Source: CAYZWU01 sp964482235 (GTDB lineage Bacteria > Planctomycetota > B15-G4 > CAYZWU01). From it: a stretch of 64,000 nucleotides of DNA. The DNA is taken from contig CAYZWU010000028.1 in assembly GCA_964482235.1 (NCBI GenBank), forward strand, positions 7,268 through 71,267, in the 5' to 3' direction. A model generated the notes under the pieces. That model was not told the DNA's origin. It saw only the letters and a list, made by a program, of their open reading frames with translations, and searched no databases. The first letter of the stretch is position 1; the number at the start of each line of letters is the position of its first letter. Below, one piece after another: positions 52,216-60,761 of the stretch. Both the position numbers and the translations under genes were made by a program.

Positions 52216-52563
52216 ATGACTCGAAAGATAATGATCGTCCTGCGTGAAAACGAGGTGGCCCCGCGCTTCGACCTGACCGCCGAGGTCTACATCGCCGTGC
52301 TGGACGCTGATGGAGCGATCGAGCACGACAAGACCATGGTCCTGGCGCACTCGTCTGCGGACGATCTATGTCAGCTGATCTTGAGCGAGGGCGTCGACAT
52401 GCTGGTCTGCAACGGAATCGAGCAGGAGTTCTTCGAGTATCTCACATGGAAGAAGGTGCATGTACTTGACTCGGTCATGGGGCCCTGGGAGCGTGCATTG
52501 GAAAAAGTCCGGAACAACGAATTGCAGTCGGGGTCGATCCTTTTCGACCGTCCGGAAAGGTAA
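52216..52563 (+). CDS. NifX/NifB-domain-like small protein (dinitrogenase Fe-Mo cofactor family)
   Basis: 115 residues resembling the DiNase_FeMo-co (NifX/NifY/NifB C-terminal) fold: a phosphate-like FDLTAEVYIAVLD start, LCQLILSEGVDMLVCNGIEQ and VHVLDSVMGPWERALEKV. In nitrogenase systems it carries FeMo-cofactor precursors; elsewhere such stand-alone proteins bind metal clusters or sense metals. ATG at 52216 has AAGG eight bases upstream; ATGs at 52192 and 52201 are alternatives. It lies between the activator and a sensor kinase, and no nitrogenase genes are nearby. Confidence 0.7.
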   Translation: MTRKIMIVLRENEVAPRFDLTAEVYIAVLDADGAIEHDKTMVLAHSSADDLCQLILSEGVDMLVCNGIEQEFFEYLTWKKVHVLDSVMGPWERALEKVRNNELQSGSILFDRPER

Positions 52564-52567
52564 GACC

Positions 52568-54301
52568 ATGTTCAGGAGAATCAGAAAACGGCTCCGTTCA
52601 CTGCTCGATGTTTCGCCGGTTTTTTCCGATCAGCCCATGTCTCCCCGTCGCTATGGTATGCTCCGTCGCACAATGACCATCATCATGGTCGTGGCCACGC
52701 TGCTGCCGCTGACCATGATGGCCGCGATCAACCACTATCAATACCAGAAGGCGCTGAGCCGGGAAACGATCGAGCCCTTGAAGAACCTGGTCAACAAGAC
52801 CCAGCATTCGTTCGAGCTTTTCTTGACGGAGCGGCTCTCTGCCGTCAGTTTCATTGCGGCAGCCTATACCTACCATGAGCTGGCCGATCAGAAAACGCTG
52901 ACATTCATCTTTCATGCCATGAAGGAAAAGTTCGGCGGCTTCGTGGACCTGGGCATGATCGACGCCTCGGGATTGCAAGTGAGCTACGTCGGGCCTTACG
53001 ATATCGAGGGGAAGCAGTACAAGGATCAGGAATGGTTCAAGGAGGTGCTGGTGAGGGGCGAGCATATCAGCGACGTCTTCATGGGGCACCGCAAGTTTCC
53101 TCACTTCGTGATCGCCGTACAGAACGAAAATGAAGAAGGGGAAAAGTGTATCCTTCGCGCAACCATCGATACGGAGCTGTTCAACCAGCTCATCGCCTCC
53201 ATGGGACTCGATGCAGCGAGCGATGCCTTCGTGTTGAATCGCGACGGCGTTTTTCAGACTACATCCAAGTTCTACGGCAAGGTGCTTGAAAAGTTCCCGA
53301 TGTCCATGCCGCCGCTGAGCTATTCGGCCAACGTGCTGGAGATGGAGGATTCCGAGGGCAGTGATATCCTGCTGGCCTACTGTGACTTCTCTTCACCTTC
53401 CTTCGTCCTGATGCTGGTGAAGCCCCAGAGCACTGTGCATGGATCATGGTATACGCTGAAAGGCGAGCTGCTCTTCATCTTCATCGGCGGCATTGTCGTG
53501 ATATTCCTTGTCGTGTTCAAGATCACCGATCTGCTGGTGAAGCGGATCGAGGAGTCGGATAGGAGGCGGGAGATCACATATCACCAGACCGAGCATACGA
53601 ACAAGCTGGCCTCCATCGGCAGACTCGCCGCCGGCATTGCCCATGAAATCAACAATCCCCTGGCCATCATAAACGAGAAGTCAGGTCTCATGGAGGATCT
53701 GATCCAGATCAAGTTCGACCTTGAAAGGAAGGGACGGCTCCTCGAGCTCACCGGATCGATCCGGCATTCCGTGGAGCGTTGCAGCACCATCACCCACCGC
53801 TTGCTTGGATTCGCCCGCAGAATGGATGCCAAGCTCGAGACCATTAACCTACGAGAGGTTTTCATGGAGGTGTTCGGCTTTCTCGAGAAGGAAGCGGCAC
53901 ACCGCAATATCACCGTGCACCTGCAGCTCGATGAAGCGCTGCCCGATATCTATTCGGACCACGGCCAGCTGCAGCAGGTTTTTCTCAACATCCTCAACAA
54001 CGCCTTTTCCGCGGTTGACGATGGCGGTATTGTCACGGTCACCAGCTTCGAACATGATGCGGATCTTGTCGGCATTTCCATTGCCGATGACGGGGTGGGC
54101 ATGTCGGAGGAGACCATGAAGCACGTTTTCGATCCGTTCTTCTCGACGCGCGGCACGCACGGCACCGGGCTCGGCCTCTCCATCACCTATGGCATTGTGA
54201 ACAAGCTGGGCGGCAAGATCGACGTGCAAAGCAAGGAAGATGAAGGTACCACTTTTACTGTGTACTTACCCAAGAAGAGCTATCTAGGCAGGGACGTGTA
54301 A
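52568..54301 (+). CDS. Membrane sensor histidine kinase (Cache-type sensor)
   Basis: 577 residues. Two membrane helices (about 34-56 and 299-319) flank an extracytoplasmic Cache-like sensor of about 240 residues (FGGFVDLGMIDASGLQVSYVGPYD, then GKQYKDQEWFKEVL). The HisKA domain has phosphoacceptor His359 in GIAHEINNP. The HATPase domain has N, G1 and G2 boxes (NAFSAVDDGG, DDGVGM, GTGLGLSI). A ligand outside the membrane probably controls autophosphorylation. ATG at 52568 has AAGGT upstream. Followed by a receiver gene after one base. Confidence 0.9.
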   Translation: MFRRIRKRLRSLLDVSPVFSDQPMSPRRYGMLRRTMTIIMVVATLLPLTMMAAINHYQYQKALSRETIEPLKNLVNKTQHSFELFLTERLSAVSFIAAAYTYHELADQKTLTFIFHAMKEKFGGFVDLGMIDASGLQVSYVGPYDIEGKQYKDQEWFKEVLVRGEHISDVFMGHRKFPHFVIAVQNENEEGEKCILRATIDTELFNQLIASMGLDAASDAFVLNRDGVFQTTSKFYGKVLEKFPMSMPPLSYSANVLEMEDSEGSDILLAYCDFSSPSFVLMLVKPQSTVHGSWYTLKGELLFIFIGGIVVIFLVVFKITDLLVKRIEESDRRREITYHQTEHTNKLASIGRLAAGIAHEINNPLAIINEKSGLMEDLIQIKFDLERKGRLLELTGSIRHSVERCSTITHRLLGFARRMDAKLETINLREVFMEVFGFLEKEAAHRNITVHLQLDEALPDIYSDHGQLQQVFLNILNNAFSAVDDGGIVTVTSFEHDADLVGISIADDGVGMSEETMKHVFDPFFSTRGTHGTGLGLSITYGIVNKLGGKIDVQSKEDEGTTFTVYLPKKSYLGRDV

Positions 54302-54302
54302 T

Positions 54303-54686
54303 ATGGAAAACCTCAAGGTGCTCCTAGTAGATGATGAGGAAGAGTTCATACTCACGCTGGCTGAGAGGCTCGAGCTGAGAGAGATCAAGGCCCTGACCGC
54401 CGTCAACGGAGAGCAGGCGCTTCAGGTCGTTGAGAGGGAGAAACCGCCCGTTGTGGTTCTCGACGTCAAGATGCCGGGTATTGGCGGAATGGAAGTGCTT
54501 CAAAATATAAAGGGCAGACATCCTGAGATTCAGATTATTCTGCTCACCGGTCACGGCTCCACCAAGGATGGGATCAAAGGGATGCGCCTGGGCGCATTCG
54601 ACTACATCATGAAGCCGGTGAAGATCGAAGAGCTGATAGACAAGATGCGAGAAGCGTATGAAGCGTTCAGGGCATCGAAGAAATGA
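54303..54686 (+). CDS. Single-domain response regulator (receiver only)
   Basis: 127 residues, one REC domain. The phosphorylation site is intact: DDE near the start, LDVKMPGIGG phospho-Asp, LLTGHG Thr and KPVK Lys. No output domain. It follows the histidine kinase by one base and should be its first partner. Stand-alone receivers relay phosphate or act allosterically. After it come 356 bases before the next gene. Confidence 0.93.
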   Translation: MENLKVLLVDDEEEFILTLAERLELREIKALTAVNGEQALQVVEREKPPVVVLDVKMPGIGGMEVLQNIKGRHPEIQIILLTGHGSTKDGIKGMRLGAFDYIMKPVKIEELIDKMREAYEAFRASKK

Positions 54687-54933
54687 TCGGATTATGGAGC
54701 CCGGCGTTGTCAGGCACGATCCACGGCTCAGGCGTTTCGGGATCACTCCTGGCAGGCGCATGGGATGCACCTGCTTGAAAGGGCCTGAAAGCAGCCCTGA
54801 TAAGATGTTTTCATCTCATGTCTTGATATTCACACCCTAAGACAGCTCGCTTTCATTGTTTCTATATGTTTCATATTGCCCTCATTGCTGTTGCGCATTG
54901 TTTCAAATCAAGACCCGTTACTAATCGCAATAA

Positions 54934-54951
54934 GTTGTAATATATTGCAAC
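54934..54951. promoter_or_regulatory. 18-bp near-palindrome upstream of the sigma-54 promoter
   Basis: GTTGTAATATATTGCAAC matches its reverse complement at 16 of 18 positions. It ends 16 bases before the -24 element, closer than a typical enhancer, so it could be an activator, repressor or integration-factor site. Confidence 0.45.
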
Positions 54952-54967
54952 TAAACGCTTAGTAAAC

Positions 54968-54985
54968 TTGGCCCGCCCTTTGCTT
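54968..54985 (+). promoter_or_regulatory. Sigma-54 (-24/-12) promoter of the tandem-receiver gene
   Basis: TTGGCCCG, four bases, then TTGCTT: GG at 54970-54971 and GC at 54982-54983 are exactly ten bases apart, as the sigma-54 consensus TGGCACG-N4-TTGC requires. Transcription should start about 12 bases downstream, leaving a leader of about 50 bases before the ATG at 55043. The activator gene lies 4 kb upstream in the same cluster. Confidence 0.75.
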
Positions 54986-55042
54986 GATCCTTCTCTATAT
55001 ATGAATCCAAAACACTTCCTTCACAGTGAGAGGAACTCAATA

Positions 55043-55900
55043 ATGACAAAAGACAAACTGAAGATCCTACTTGTAGATGATGAAACCGAGTTCGTCGACA
55101 GCCTATCCGAGCGGCTGGGTTTGCGCGGCATGAAAACCGACGTTGCCTATGACGGCGAGCAGGCGCTGAAGGCCGTGGAGAAGAGCGCGCCCGATGCCAT
55201 GGTTCTCGACCTACGCATGCCCGGCATGGACGGCATAGAGGTGCTCGAAAAAGTCAAAAAAGATTACCCCAATATCCGGGTTATTGTCCTGACCGGTCAC
55301 GGCACGGATGAAGACGAGGCAAAGGCATTGAAGCTCGGGGCATCGGTTTTCATGAAGAAGCCGGTGGATATCGACCAGCTCGTGAAGATTCTTCGCAAGG
55401 AGAGGATGAAGGTCCTCCTCGTTGATGATGAGAAGGAGTTCGTGGATAGCCTGTCTGAACGGCTCGAACTGCGGAACGTGGAGGCCGGCATTGCCTACGA
55501 TGGGGAGCAGGCGATCAAGGCGGTTGACGAAGAGGAGCCCGATGTTCTCGTTCTCGACCTTCGCATGCCCGGCATCGACGGCATCGAAGTCCTTCGCAGG
55601 GTCAAGAAGAGCCACCCCGAAATGCCGGTCGTGATCCTCACCGGCCATGGGACGGAAGACGACGAAAAAAAAGCCCGCCGCATGGGCGCCTCGGCATACC
55701 TGAAGAAACCGGTTGACGTCAATCAGCTCACCGGTGTTCTGCAGAAAGTGGTGGGTCGATTCAAGAAATCCAAGAAGGTTGTGGACACCATGTTGATGGC
55801 CGCGGCCCTTGCGCAGGCGGGCGAGACGGAGTATGCCCGCGAAACCCTTGAAGAGCTGGAAGAAGACAAGAATAAAGACAGGAAGAAAGATAAGAAATAG
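55043..55900 (+). CDS. Tandem-receiver response regulator (REC-REC)
   Basis: 285 residues with two closely related receiver domains (about 6-120 and 122-240). Both keep the acidic pair DDE, phospho-Asp in LDLRMPG, TGHGT and KKPVD. They share DEXEFVDSLSERL and AYDGEQAXKAV, so they arose by duplication. A lysine- and glutamate-rich helical tail ends the protein (ARETLEELEEDKNKDRKKDKK). No DNA-binding or enzyme domain. ATG at 55043 has GAGAGGA upstream; a frame to 54968 covers the sigma-54 promoter and is not coding. The next kinase gene overlaps its 3' end. Confidence 0.92.
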   Translation: MTKDKLKILLVDDETEFVDSLSERLGLRGMKTDVAYDGEQALKAVEKSAPDAMVLDLRMPGMDGIEVLEKVKKDYPNIRVIVLTGHGTDEDEAKALKLGASVFMKKPVDIDQLVKILRKERMKVLLVDDEKEFVDSLSERLELRNVEAGIAYDGEQAIKAVDEEEPDVLVLDLRMPGIDGIEVLRRVKKSHPEMPVVILTGHGTEDDEKKARRMGASAYLKKPVDVNQLTGVLQKVVGRFKKSKKVVDTMLMAAALAQAGETEYARETLEELEEDKNKDRKKDKK

Positions 55901-57626
55901 CGTCTCCGACGCCTTCCGAGGAGCCGTAGATATCAATACTCCCACGAGCCGTCAATACAGCACCCTGACCCGGAGCCTTTTCCTGATCAGCTTTTTTCTG
56001 CCTTTTGTTCCCCTCGTTATTCTGGCGTGCGCTCTTCTGTACGAGTGTCACGCTACGTTGGAAGAGGAAGCTTACAACGACCACCGGAGAAAGGTCTGGG
56101 AATGTGCGAATCATGTCGAGAGGCGCCTGGAAGATCAAATCCGGACCATGCAGTGGATATCCGGGACGTTCGGCTTCGAGGCACTGTGTGATGAGGCACG
56201 GCTTAAGCAAGCTCTGGTGCTGCTCCAATCCCGGTACGGGTTCGAATCCGTCGAGCTTGGCGTTTTCGACGAGCGGAACCGTAGGATCGCCTATGCAGGA
56301 TCGGCTGCGTCCGGCGGCGTATCGAATATCAACGCGCAAAACCGTGGGGCAATGGTTGGAAAGCTGTTCTTCAATGAGCAGGATGTCGCTGCTTATACAC
56401 TGTCTGTTCAAGAAGGTTCCCACGATAGCTCCTGGATGCTGCGCGCAGTCATCGACGCCCGCGCCCTGGATGAGATCGTCCCTTCCGCGCATGCCGGCGA
56501 GAGGGGCGCAGTCTTTCTCCTCCAAAAGGGCCGGACCTTTCCCGTGGCGTTGTCCGTCGCGGATCGCTTGACAGAAGATCGCCTGTCTGCGGACCGCCTG
56601 CCAGACGAAGTCGTGGCGAACCTGTCAAGGCATGCGGAGACGGGCAATGACGAACCTCCCGTAATCGAATGCGTGGACCGCTCAGGGCTGGAAAGGCTCT
56701 ATGCCGCCGGCTCGATCCAGGGAACGGATTGGTGGATTATTCTGCAGCAGGATGCATCAGCAGCGTATTCGCAATTCTCAAGAATAAGGACAGTTGCGGT
56801 TGTCCTGCTGCTGGCAATCGGGTTCCTGCTCGCGGCCAACGCTTTCAGCCTTTCGAAGAAGCTGGTACGTAAAATCGAAGAGGCGGACAAGAAGAAACAG
56901 AGGAGGATCGAGCAGATGTACCAGACCTCCAAGCTGGCATCGATCGGGGAGCTGGCCGCGGGCATTGCCCATGAGATCAACAACCCGGTGGCCATCATGG
57001 TCGAGGAGGCCGGTTGGATCAACGATCTGCTCGAGGAGGAAGAGTTCGCCAGAGGCAAGAACCTGAACGAATTCGGAAGGGCCTTGGATCAGATCAAATC
57101 CCAGGGAGAACGATGCAAGGCCATTACGCAGAAGCTACTGAGCTTCGCCCGGGAATCCGGATTTCGTATGGAAAAGGTGAGGCTGATCGAGCTGATCGGG
57201 GACGTTCTCGACATCATGGCCAAGAGGTCTTTCTTCGAGAAGGTTCGCATCGATTTGAACGTGCAGAAGGACCTTCCCGAGCTGAGCCTGCCCCGCATCG
57301 AGCTGCAGCAGGTTCTCGTCAACCTGATCAACAACGCCGTCGATGCCATGAAAGGGAAGGAAGGCACCCTCTTCCTGTCTGCCGGGCTCGAGCGGGATCA
57401 TCTGTGGATCGAGGTGGCCGACGACGGCTGCGGCATTCCGGAGCAGCACCTCCAGCGTATCTTCGATCCGTTTTTCACCACCAAGCCGGTGGGGCAAGGT
57501 ACGGGCCTTGGGCTCTCCATCTGTTACGGCATCATCAAGAAGATGGGAGGCAGCATCCAGGTGGAAAACCTCGTTGATCGGGGAGCTTCCTTTCGGATCC
57601 GAATTCCGCGGGAGGCCCTGGTTTGA
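55833..57626 (+). CDS. Membrane sensor histidine kinase
   Basis: 597 residues from the chosen ATG. An N-terminal membrane helix (about 48-70) and a second near 315-338 flank an extracytoplasmic sensor of about 240 residues. HisKA has His380 in GIAHEINNP, and the HATPase boxes (NNAVDAMKG, DDGCGI, GTGLGLSI) are intact. No ATG, GTG or TTG lies in frame between the upstream stop at 55900 and the first helix, so the start must lie inside the tandem-receiver gene; ATG at 55833 is most plausible. The lysine-rich first 20 residues may be an artefact of this overlap. Two receiver genes follow. Confidence 0.85.
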   Translation: MPAKPLKSWKKTRIKTGRKIRNSVSDAFRGAVDINTPTSRQYSTLTRSLFLISFFLPFVPLVILACALLYECHATLEEEAYNDHRRKVWECANHVERRLEDQIRTMQWISGTFGFEALCDEARLKQALVLLQSRYGFESVELGVFDERNRRIAYAGSAASGGVSNINAQNRGAMVGKLFFNEQDVAAYTLSVQEGSHDSSWMLRAVIDARALDEIVPSAHAGERGAVFLLQKGRTFPVALSVADRLTEDRLSADRLPDEVVANLSRHAETGNDEPPVIECVDRSGLERLYAAGSIQGTDWWIILQQDASAAYSQFSRIRTVAVVLLLAIGFLLAANAFSLSKKLVRKIEEADKKKQRRIEQMYQTSKLASIGELAAGIAHEINNPVAIMVEEAGWINDLLEEEEFARGKNLNEFGRALDQIKSQGERCKAITQKLLSFARESGFRMEKVRLIELIGDVLDIMAKRSFFEKVRIDLNVQKDLPELSLPRIELQQVLVNLINNAVDAMKGKEGTLFLSAGLERDHLWIEVADDGCGIPEQHLQRIFDPFFTTKPVGQGTGLGLSICYGIIKKMGGSIQVENLVDRGASFRIRIPREALV

Positions 57627-57730
57627 GCGTGACTCCCGGCATGAGAAGGAGCCGGGAGCCGCTAGAAAGGTTGTCGAGACGCTGTCCGGAGAACGGGCGG
57701 CAGAGGTAAAAGGAAAGGCGAGCGCCCGCT

Positions 57731-58150
57731 ATGAACGTTTTGCTCGTTGATGATGAAGCCCCTTTCATCGACACGGTCACCAAGCGCCTGGTGAAACGGG
57801 GGATCCGCGTCTTCACCGCCTTGAGCGGAGACGAGGCACTCGGCCTTCTCGCAGGCGATTCGGGCATCGAGATCGTTGTTCTCGACATCAGGATGCCGGG
57901 CTTGAGCGGCCACGATACGCTGGCGGAGATCAAGCGTCGGTTCCCATCCGTGGAGGTGATCATCTTGACGGGCCACTCCACGGTGGAGTCAGCCATCAAG
58001 ACGAAACGGCTGGGCGCCTTCGACTACCTCGGCAAACCATGTGACATAGAGGAGCTCATCACGAAGATCCAGGAAGCCTTCGGCCGGGTCCGGCATCGAG
58101 AAGAGGCTGACCGGGACGACGCGTCCCGGAAAGGAGGTCAAGATGAATGA
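57731..58150 (+). CDS. Single-domain response regulator
   Basis: 139 residues, one REC domain with acidic DDE, phospho-Asp in LDIRMPGLSG, ILTGHST and the conserved Lys in YLGKPCD. A short charged tail follows. It starts about 100 bases after the second histidine kinase and overlaps the next receiver by eight bases, which suggests coupled translation of the pair. Confidence 0.92.
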   Translation: MNVLLVDDEAPFIDTVTKRLVKRGIRVFTALSGDEALGLLAGDSGIEIVVLDIRMPGLSGHDTLAEIKRRFPSVEVIILTGHSTVESAIKTKRLGAFDYLGKPCDIEELITKIQEAFGRVRHREEADRDDASRKGGQDE

Positions 58151-58577
58151 CATACGCGTACTGCTCGTCGATGACGAGACGCAATACATGGAAACGCTGA
58201 TGAAGCGGCTGAAGAAGCGCCGTATCGATATTCGCGGCGTGGACCGCGGGGAGAAGGCGCTGGAAACGCTCTCGCGCCACGAGGTGGACGTCGTGGTCCT
58301 TGATGTGAAGATGCCGGGCATGGATGGCATCGAGGTGCTGAAACGGATCAAGTCGCAATATCCCTTGATCGAAGTCATCATGCTCACCGGGCATGCCAGC
58401 ATGGACGTGGCGATGCAGGGGATGCAGCTCGGAGCCTTCGACTACCTCGTGAAGCCAACGGACGCCGACGAGCTGCTGTACAAGATCCAGGACGCAATCC
58501 AGCACAAAACCATCGAAGAAGCAAAGCAACAAGAATCGCAAGAAATAACTGAGCCGGAATCCGGGGATGAACCTTAA
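58143..58577 (+). CDS. Single-domain response regulator
   Basis: 144 residues, one REC domain with DDE, LDVKMPGMDG phospho-Asp, MLTGHAS and LVKPTD Lys. Acidic and glutamine-rich C-terminal tail. AAAGGAGG lies upstream of the ATG within the preceding receiver gene. It is the fifth receiver domain of the cluster and lies directly before the transporter gene. Confidence 0.92.
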   Translation: MNDIRVLLVDDETQYMETLMKRLKKRRIDIRGVDRGEKALETLSRHEVDVVVLDVKMPGMDGIEVLKRIKSQYPLIEVIMLTGHASMDVAMQGMQLGAFDYLVKPTDADELLYKIQDAIQHKTIEEAKQQESQEITEPESGDEP

Positions 58578-58635
58578 CGGGCCCATCTCCTGAAACGGCC
58601 AACAGACGCTGTTACTTGAAAGGAGCTACAACGAG

Positions 58636-59922
58636 ATGAACTTTTTCAGACAGTGGGGAGAATTCATGATGATGGGTGCGAGGGCCCATGCGAAGTGGGA
58701 GATCAATGTCTCCAACACGATTGTCAGAAGCCGGAAGCGCATGATGATCCTCTGGTTGCTGATCTTGCCCATCGTGCTTGGCAGCTTCGCCTTTGCCGCC
58801 CCCCTCAGCGAGGCGCTGCCCGAATTCCTTGGCGGCAAAAAGGCGTACAGCCCGGCGTTCTTCACGGGCGGGATCTTCATCGCATCGATCCTTATCGGAC
58901 TCTGCGCGGGGCTGATCACCGGCTGCATCGGCGCGGGCGGCGGTTTCGTCATTGCCCCGGCCCTGATGAGCGCGGGAATCAAGGGGATCCTGGCCGTGGG
59001 CACCGACCTTTTCCATATCTTCGCCAAGGCGATCATGGGAAGCGTCATCCACAGGAAGCTGGGCAATGTGTCCGTAATCCTGGCCGTGATCTTTCTGATC
59101 GGAGCGATTGTGGGCGCCACGGGCGGCGGCGTGCTCAACCGGGTGCTCTACGAGATCAATCCCGTGCTGAGCGATGCTTTCATCACGTCGATCTACGTGC
59201 TCATGCTGGGTCTTCTGGGAACGTACGCGCTTTTCGATTATCTGAAATCGAGGAAACAGCCCGATGCCGGCGGCGCGCACGGCGGCAAGGACGAAGGTGC
59301 CGACCTGGGCAACCTGCCCAGGAAGCTCCAGTCCATCAACATCCCCCCCATGGTGACCTTCGACAAGGGGATCACGCCGGGCGGCCGCAAGATCTCCTGG
59401 ATCTTCCTCGTGCTCAGCGGAGGCCTCGTGGGTTTCATGGCAGCCATCATGGGCGTGGGCGGCGGCTTTCTGACCTTCCCCATATTCGTGTACATCATGG
59501 GCGTTTCGTCGCTCACAACGGTGGGAACGGATATCTTTCAGATCGTGTTCACCGCCGGATATGCCGCGATCAGCCAGTACGCGATCTTCGGTTTCATCTT
59601 CTACACGCTGGCCATGGGCATGTTGCTGGGCTCGCTGCTGGGTATCCAGATCGGTGCCATGGTGACCAAATGCGTCAAAGGCACAACGATTCGTGGTTTC
59701 TACGCCATGGCCGTGCTGGCCGGTTTTGTCAACCGGATCTTCGCCCTTCCGGGCAAGCTGACCGAAATGGAGGTCATGTCCCTGTCCAAGGGCACCGTGA
59801 ACGTGCTGGACGCCATCGGGGTGTGGGCGTTCTTCCTGGTCATAGGAATCTTTGCCGTATGGGTGATCGGAACTTTTTTCAAGAACCTCTCGCTGCTCAA
59901 GGGAGAGGAGGTGAACTCATGA
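58636..59922 (+). CDS. TauE/SafE-family (sulfite exporter-like) membrane transporter
   Basis: 428 residues with about eight or nine membrane helices in two related halves. Each half carries the family signature: GCIGAGGGFVIAPALMSAG with AVGTDLFHI, and GVGGGFLTFPIF with TTVGTDIFQI. TauE/SafE proteins export sulfite, sulfoacetate or related organosulfur anions; the substrate here is inferred from the family only. GGAG lies upstream of the ATG. The gene overlaps the next as ATGA and sits at the end of the two-component genes, making it a likely target or sensor partner. Confidence 0.88.
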   Translation: MNFFRQWGEFMMMGARAHAKWEINVSNTIVRSRKRMMILWLLILPIVLGSFAFAAPLSEALPEFLGGKKAYSPAFFTGGIFIASILIGLCAGLITGCIGAGGGFVIAPALMSAGIKGILAVGTDLFHIFAKAIMGSVIHRKLGNVSVILAVIFLIGAIVGATGGGVLNRVLYEINPVLSDAFITSIYVLMLGLLGTYALFDYLKSRKQPDAGGAHGGKDEGADLGNLPRKLQSINIPPMVTFDKGITPGGRKISWIFLVLSGGLVGFMAAIMGVGGGFLTFPIFVYIMGVSSLTTVGTDIFQIVFTAGYAAISQYAIFGFIFYTLAMGMLLGSLLGIQIGAMVTKCVKGTTIRGFYAMAVLAGFVNRIFALPGKLTEMEVMSLSKGTVNVLDAIGVWAFFLVIGIFAVWVIGTFFKNLSLLKGEEVNS

Positions 59923-60605
59923 TTGCGAACAAGAAACAGTTCATGACCGGCACCCTCCTGCTGGCCGCCTTCACCGTGGTGCTCGTATTCATCTTTCTGC
60001 CGATCGTCGACGGCCAGAATGCGCTGGACTACATGGACTCGCTGTTCAATTCCATCTCCAAGGATTCGGCCTACTACATCGACACCCTCAAGGAGGAATC
60101 GAAGGAGCTGGCCGGCACCAGCATCACTGTCGAGCTTGTATTCGAGGACCCTTCCACAGCCGCCGAGGTCGAGCCGTTATTCACGAAAAACGGGGCCATA
60201 GCCGGCGTGAAAGACGGGAAGCTGGAATTCACCGGCGATCTGGGTGTCATCATGGAAGGATGTTTGAATGATGCGGACGAGATGTTCGCCAATCACGGCG
60301 AGGCGCTGATCGAAAAGTACGGATGCGAAGAAAAGCAAGCTATGTACGGCTGGTGGGTGGCGCTCAAGGCTCTGGACAAAGCGCTCAAGCGTCAGGAGAA
60401 GTTCGCTGAATCCAAGTTTGTCACAACAGTGATCAAGAAGGGCGTGGAGTGTTCCTACAACTTCTACGGGATCGAGCCGCAGAAGATAACCGAAAAGATG
60501 GTTCTCGTCCTGGGTTCCCTTGTCTTCTATGTGATCTATACCATGTGGTACGGTTTTGCCATCATGTTCATGTTCGAAGGCTGGGGATTGAAGCTGGAGC
60601 ACTGA
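59919..60605 (+). CDS. Hypothetical two-TM protein coupled to the transporter gene
   Basis: 228 residues with an N-terminal membrane helix (about 8-28) and a C-terminal one (about 195-218), enclosing an extracytoplasmic or cytoplasmic domain rich in Glu and Lys (LDYMDSLFNSISKDSAYYIDTLKEES). The start overlaps the transporter stop as ATGA, so both are made together; it may be an accessory or regulatory subunit. No family recognised. Confidence 0.75.
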   Translation: MIANKKQFMTGTLLLAAFTVVLVFIFLPIVDGQNALDYMDSLFNSISKDSAYYIDTLKEESKELAGTSITVELVFEDPSTAAEVEPLFTKNGAIAGVKDGKLEFTGDLGVIMEGCLNDADEMFANHGEALIEKYGCEEKQAMYGWWVALKALDKALKRQEKFAESKFVTTVIKKGVECSYNFYGIEPQKITEKMVLVLGSLVFYVIYTMWYGFAIMFMFEGWGLKLEH

Positions 60606-60733
60606 GCTTGACCGGACAAGGCGGAGCCGAGTTCAAAAGTTCCGCGGGACAGGGGTCCAATCCCCCGGATCGGAGGACTTGGCTTCACCATCGTCACGGG
60701 CCTGATTCCGCCGAGAGATGCGACTCGATTCGT

Positions 60734-60761
60734 GGGGTTGTTCCCTTCGGGGAACAACCCC
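60734..60761 (+). terminator. 12-bp hairpin with UUCG loop before the PEP-synthase-like gene
   Basis: Perfect stem GGGGTTGTTCCC / GGGAACAACCCC with a TTCG tetraloop, an exceptionally stable RNA hairpin. It lies in the 274-base gap between the two-TM gene and the PEP-synthase-like gene. No U tract follows (GGCCAGGTTGCG), so it may stabilise a processed 3' end or attenuate the downstream gene rather than terminate. Confidence 0.55.

Larger units (their letters stand above)
54687..55042. other. Intergenic region before the tandem-receiver gene
   Basis: 356 bases. The first 150 hold only weak short dyads. The second half carries three TGTTTC(A) words (54857-54905), an 18-bp near-palindrome (54934-54951) and a sigma-54 promoter (54968-54985). 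No gene recognised. Confidence 0.65.
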
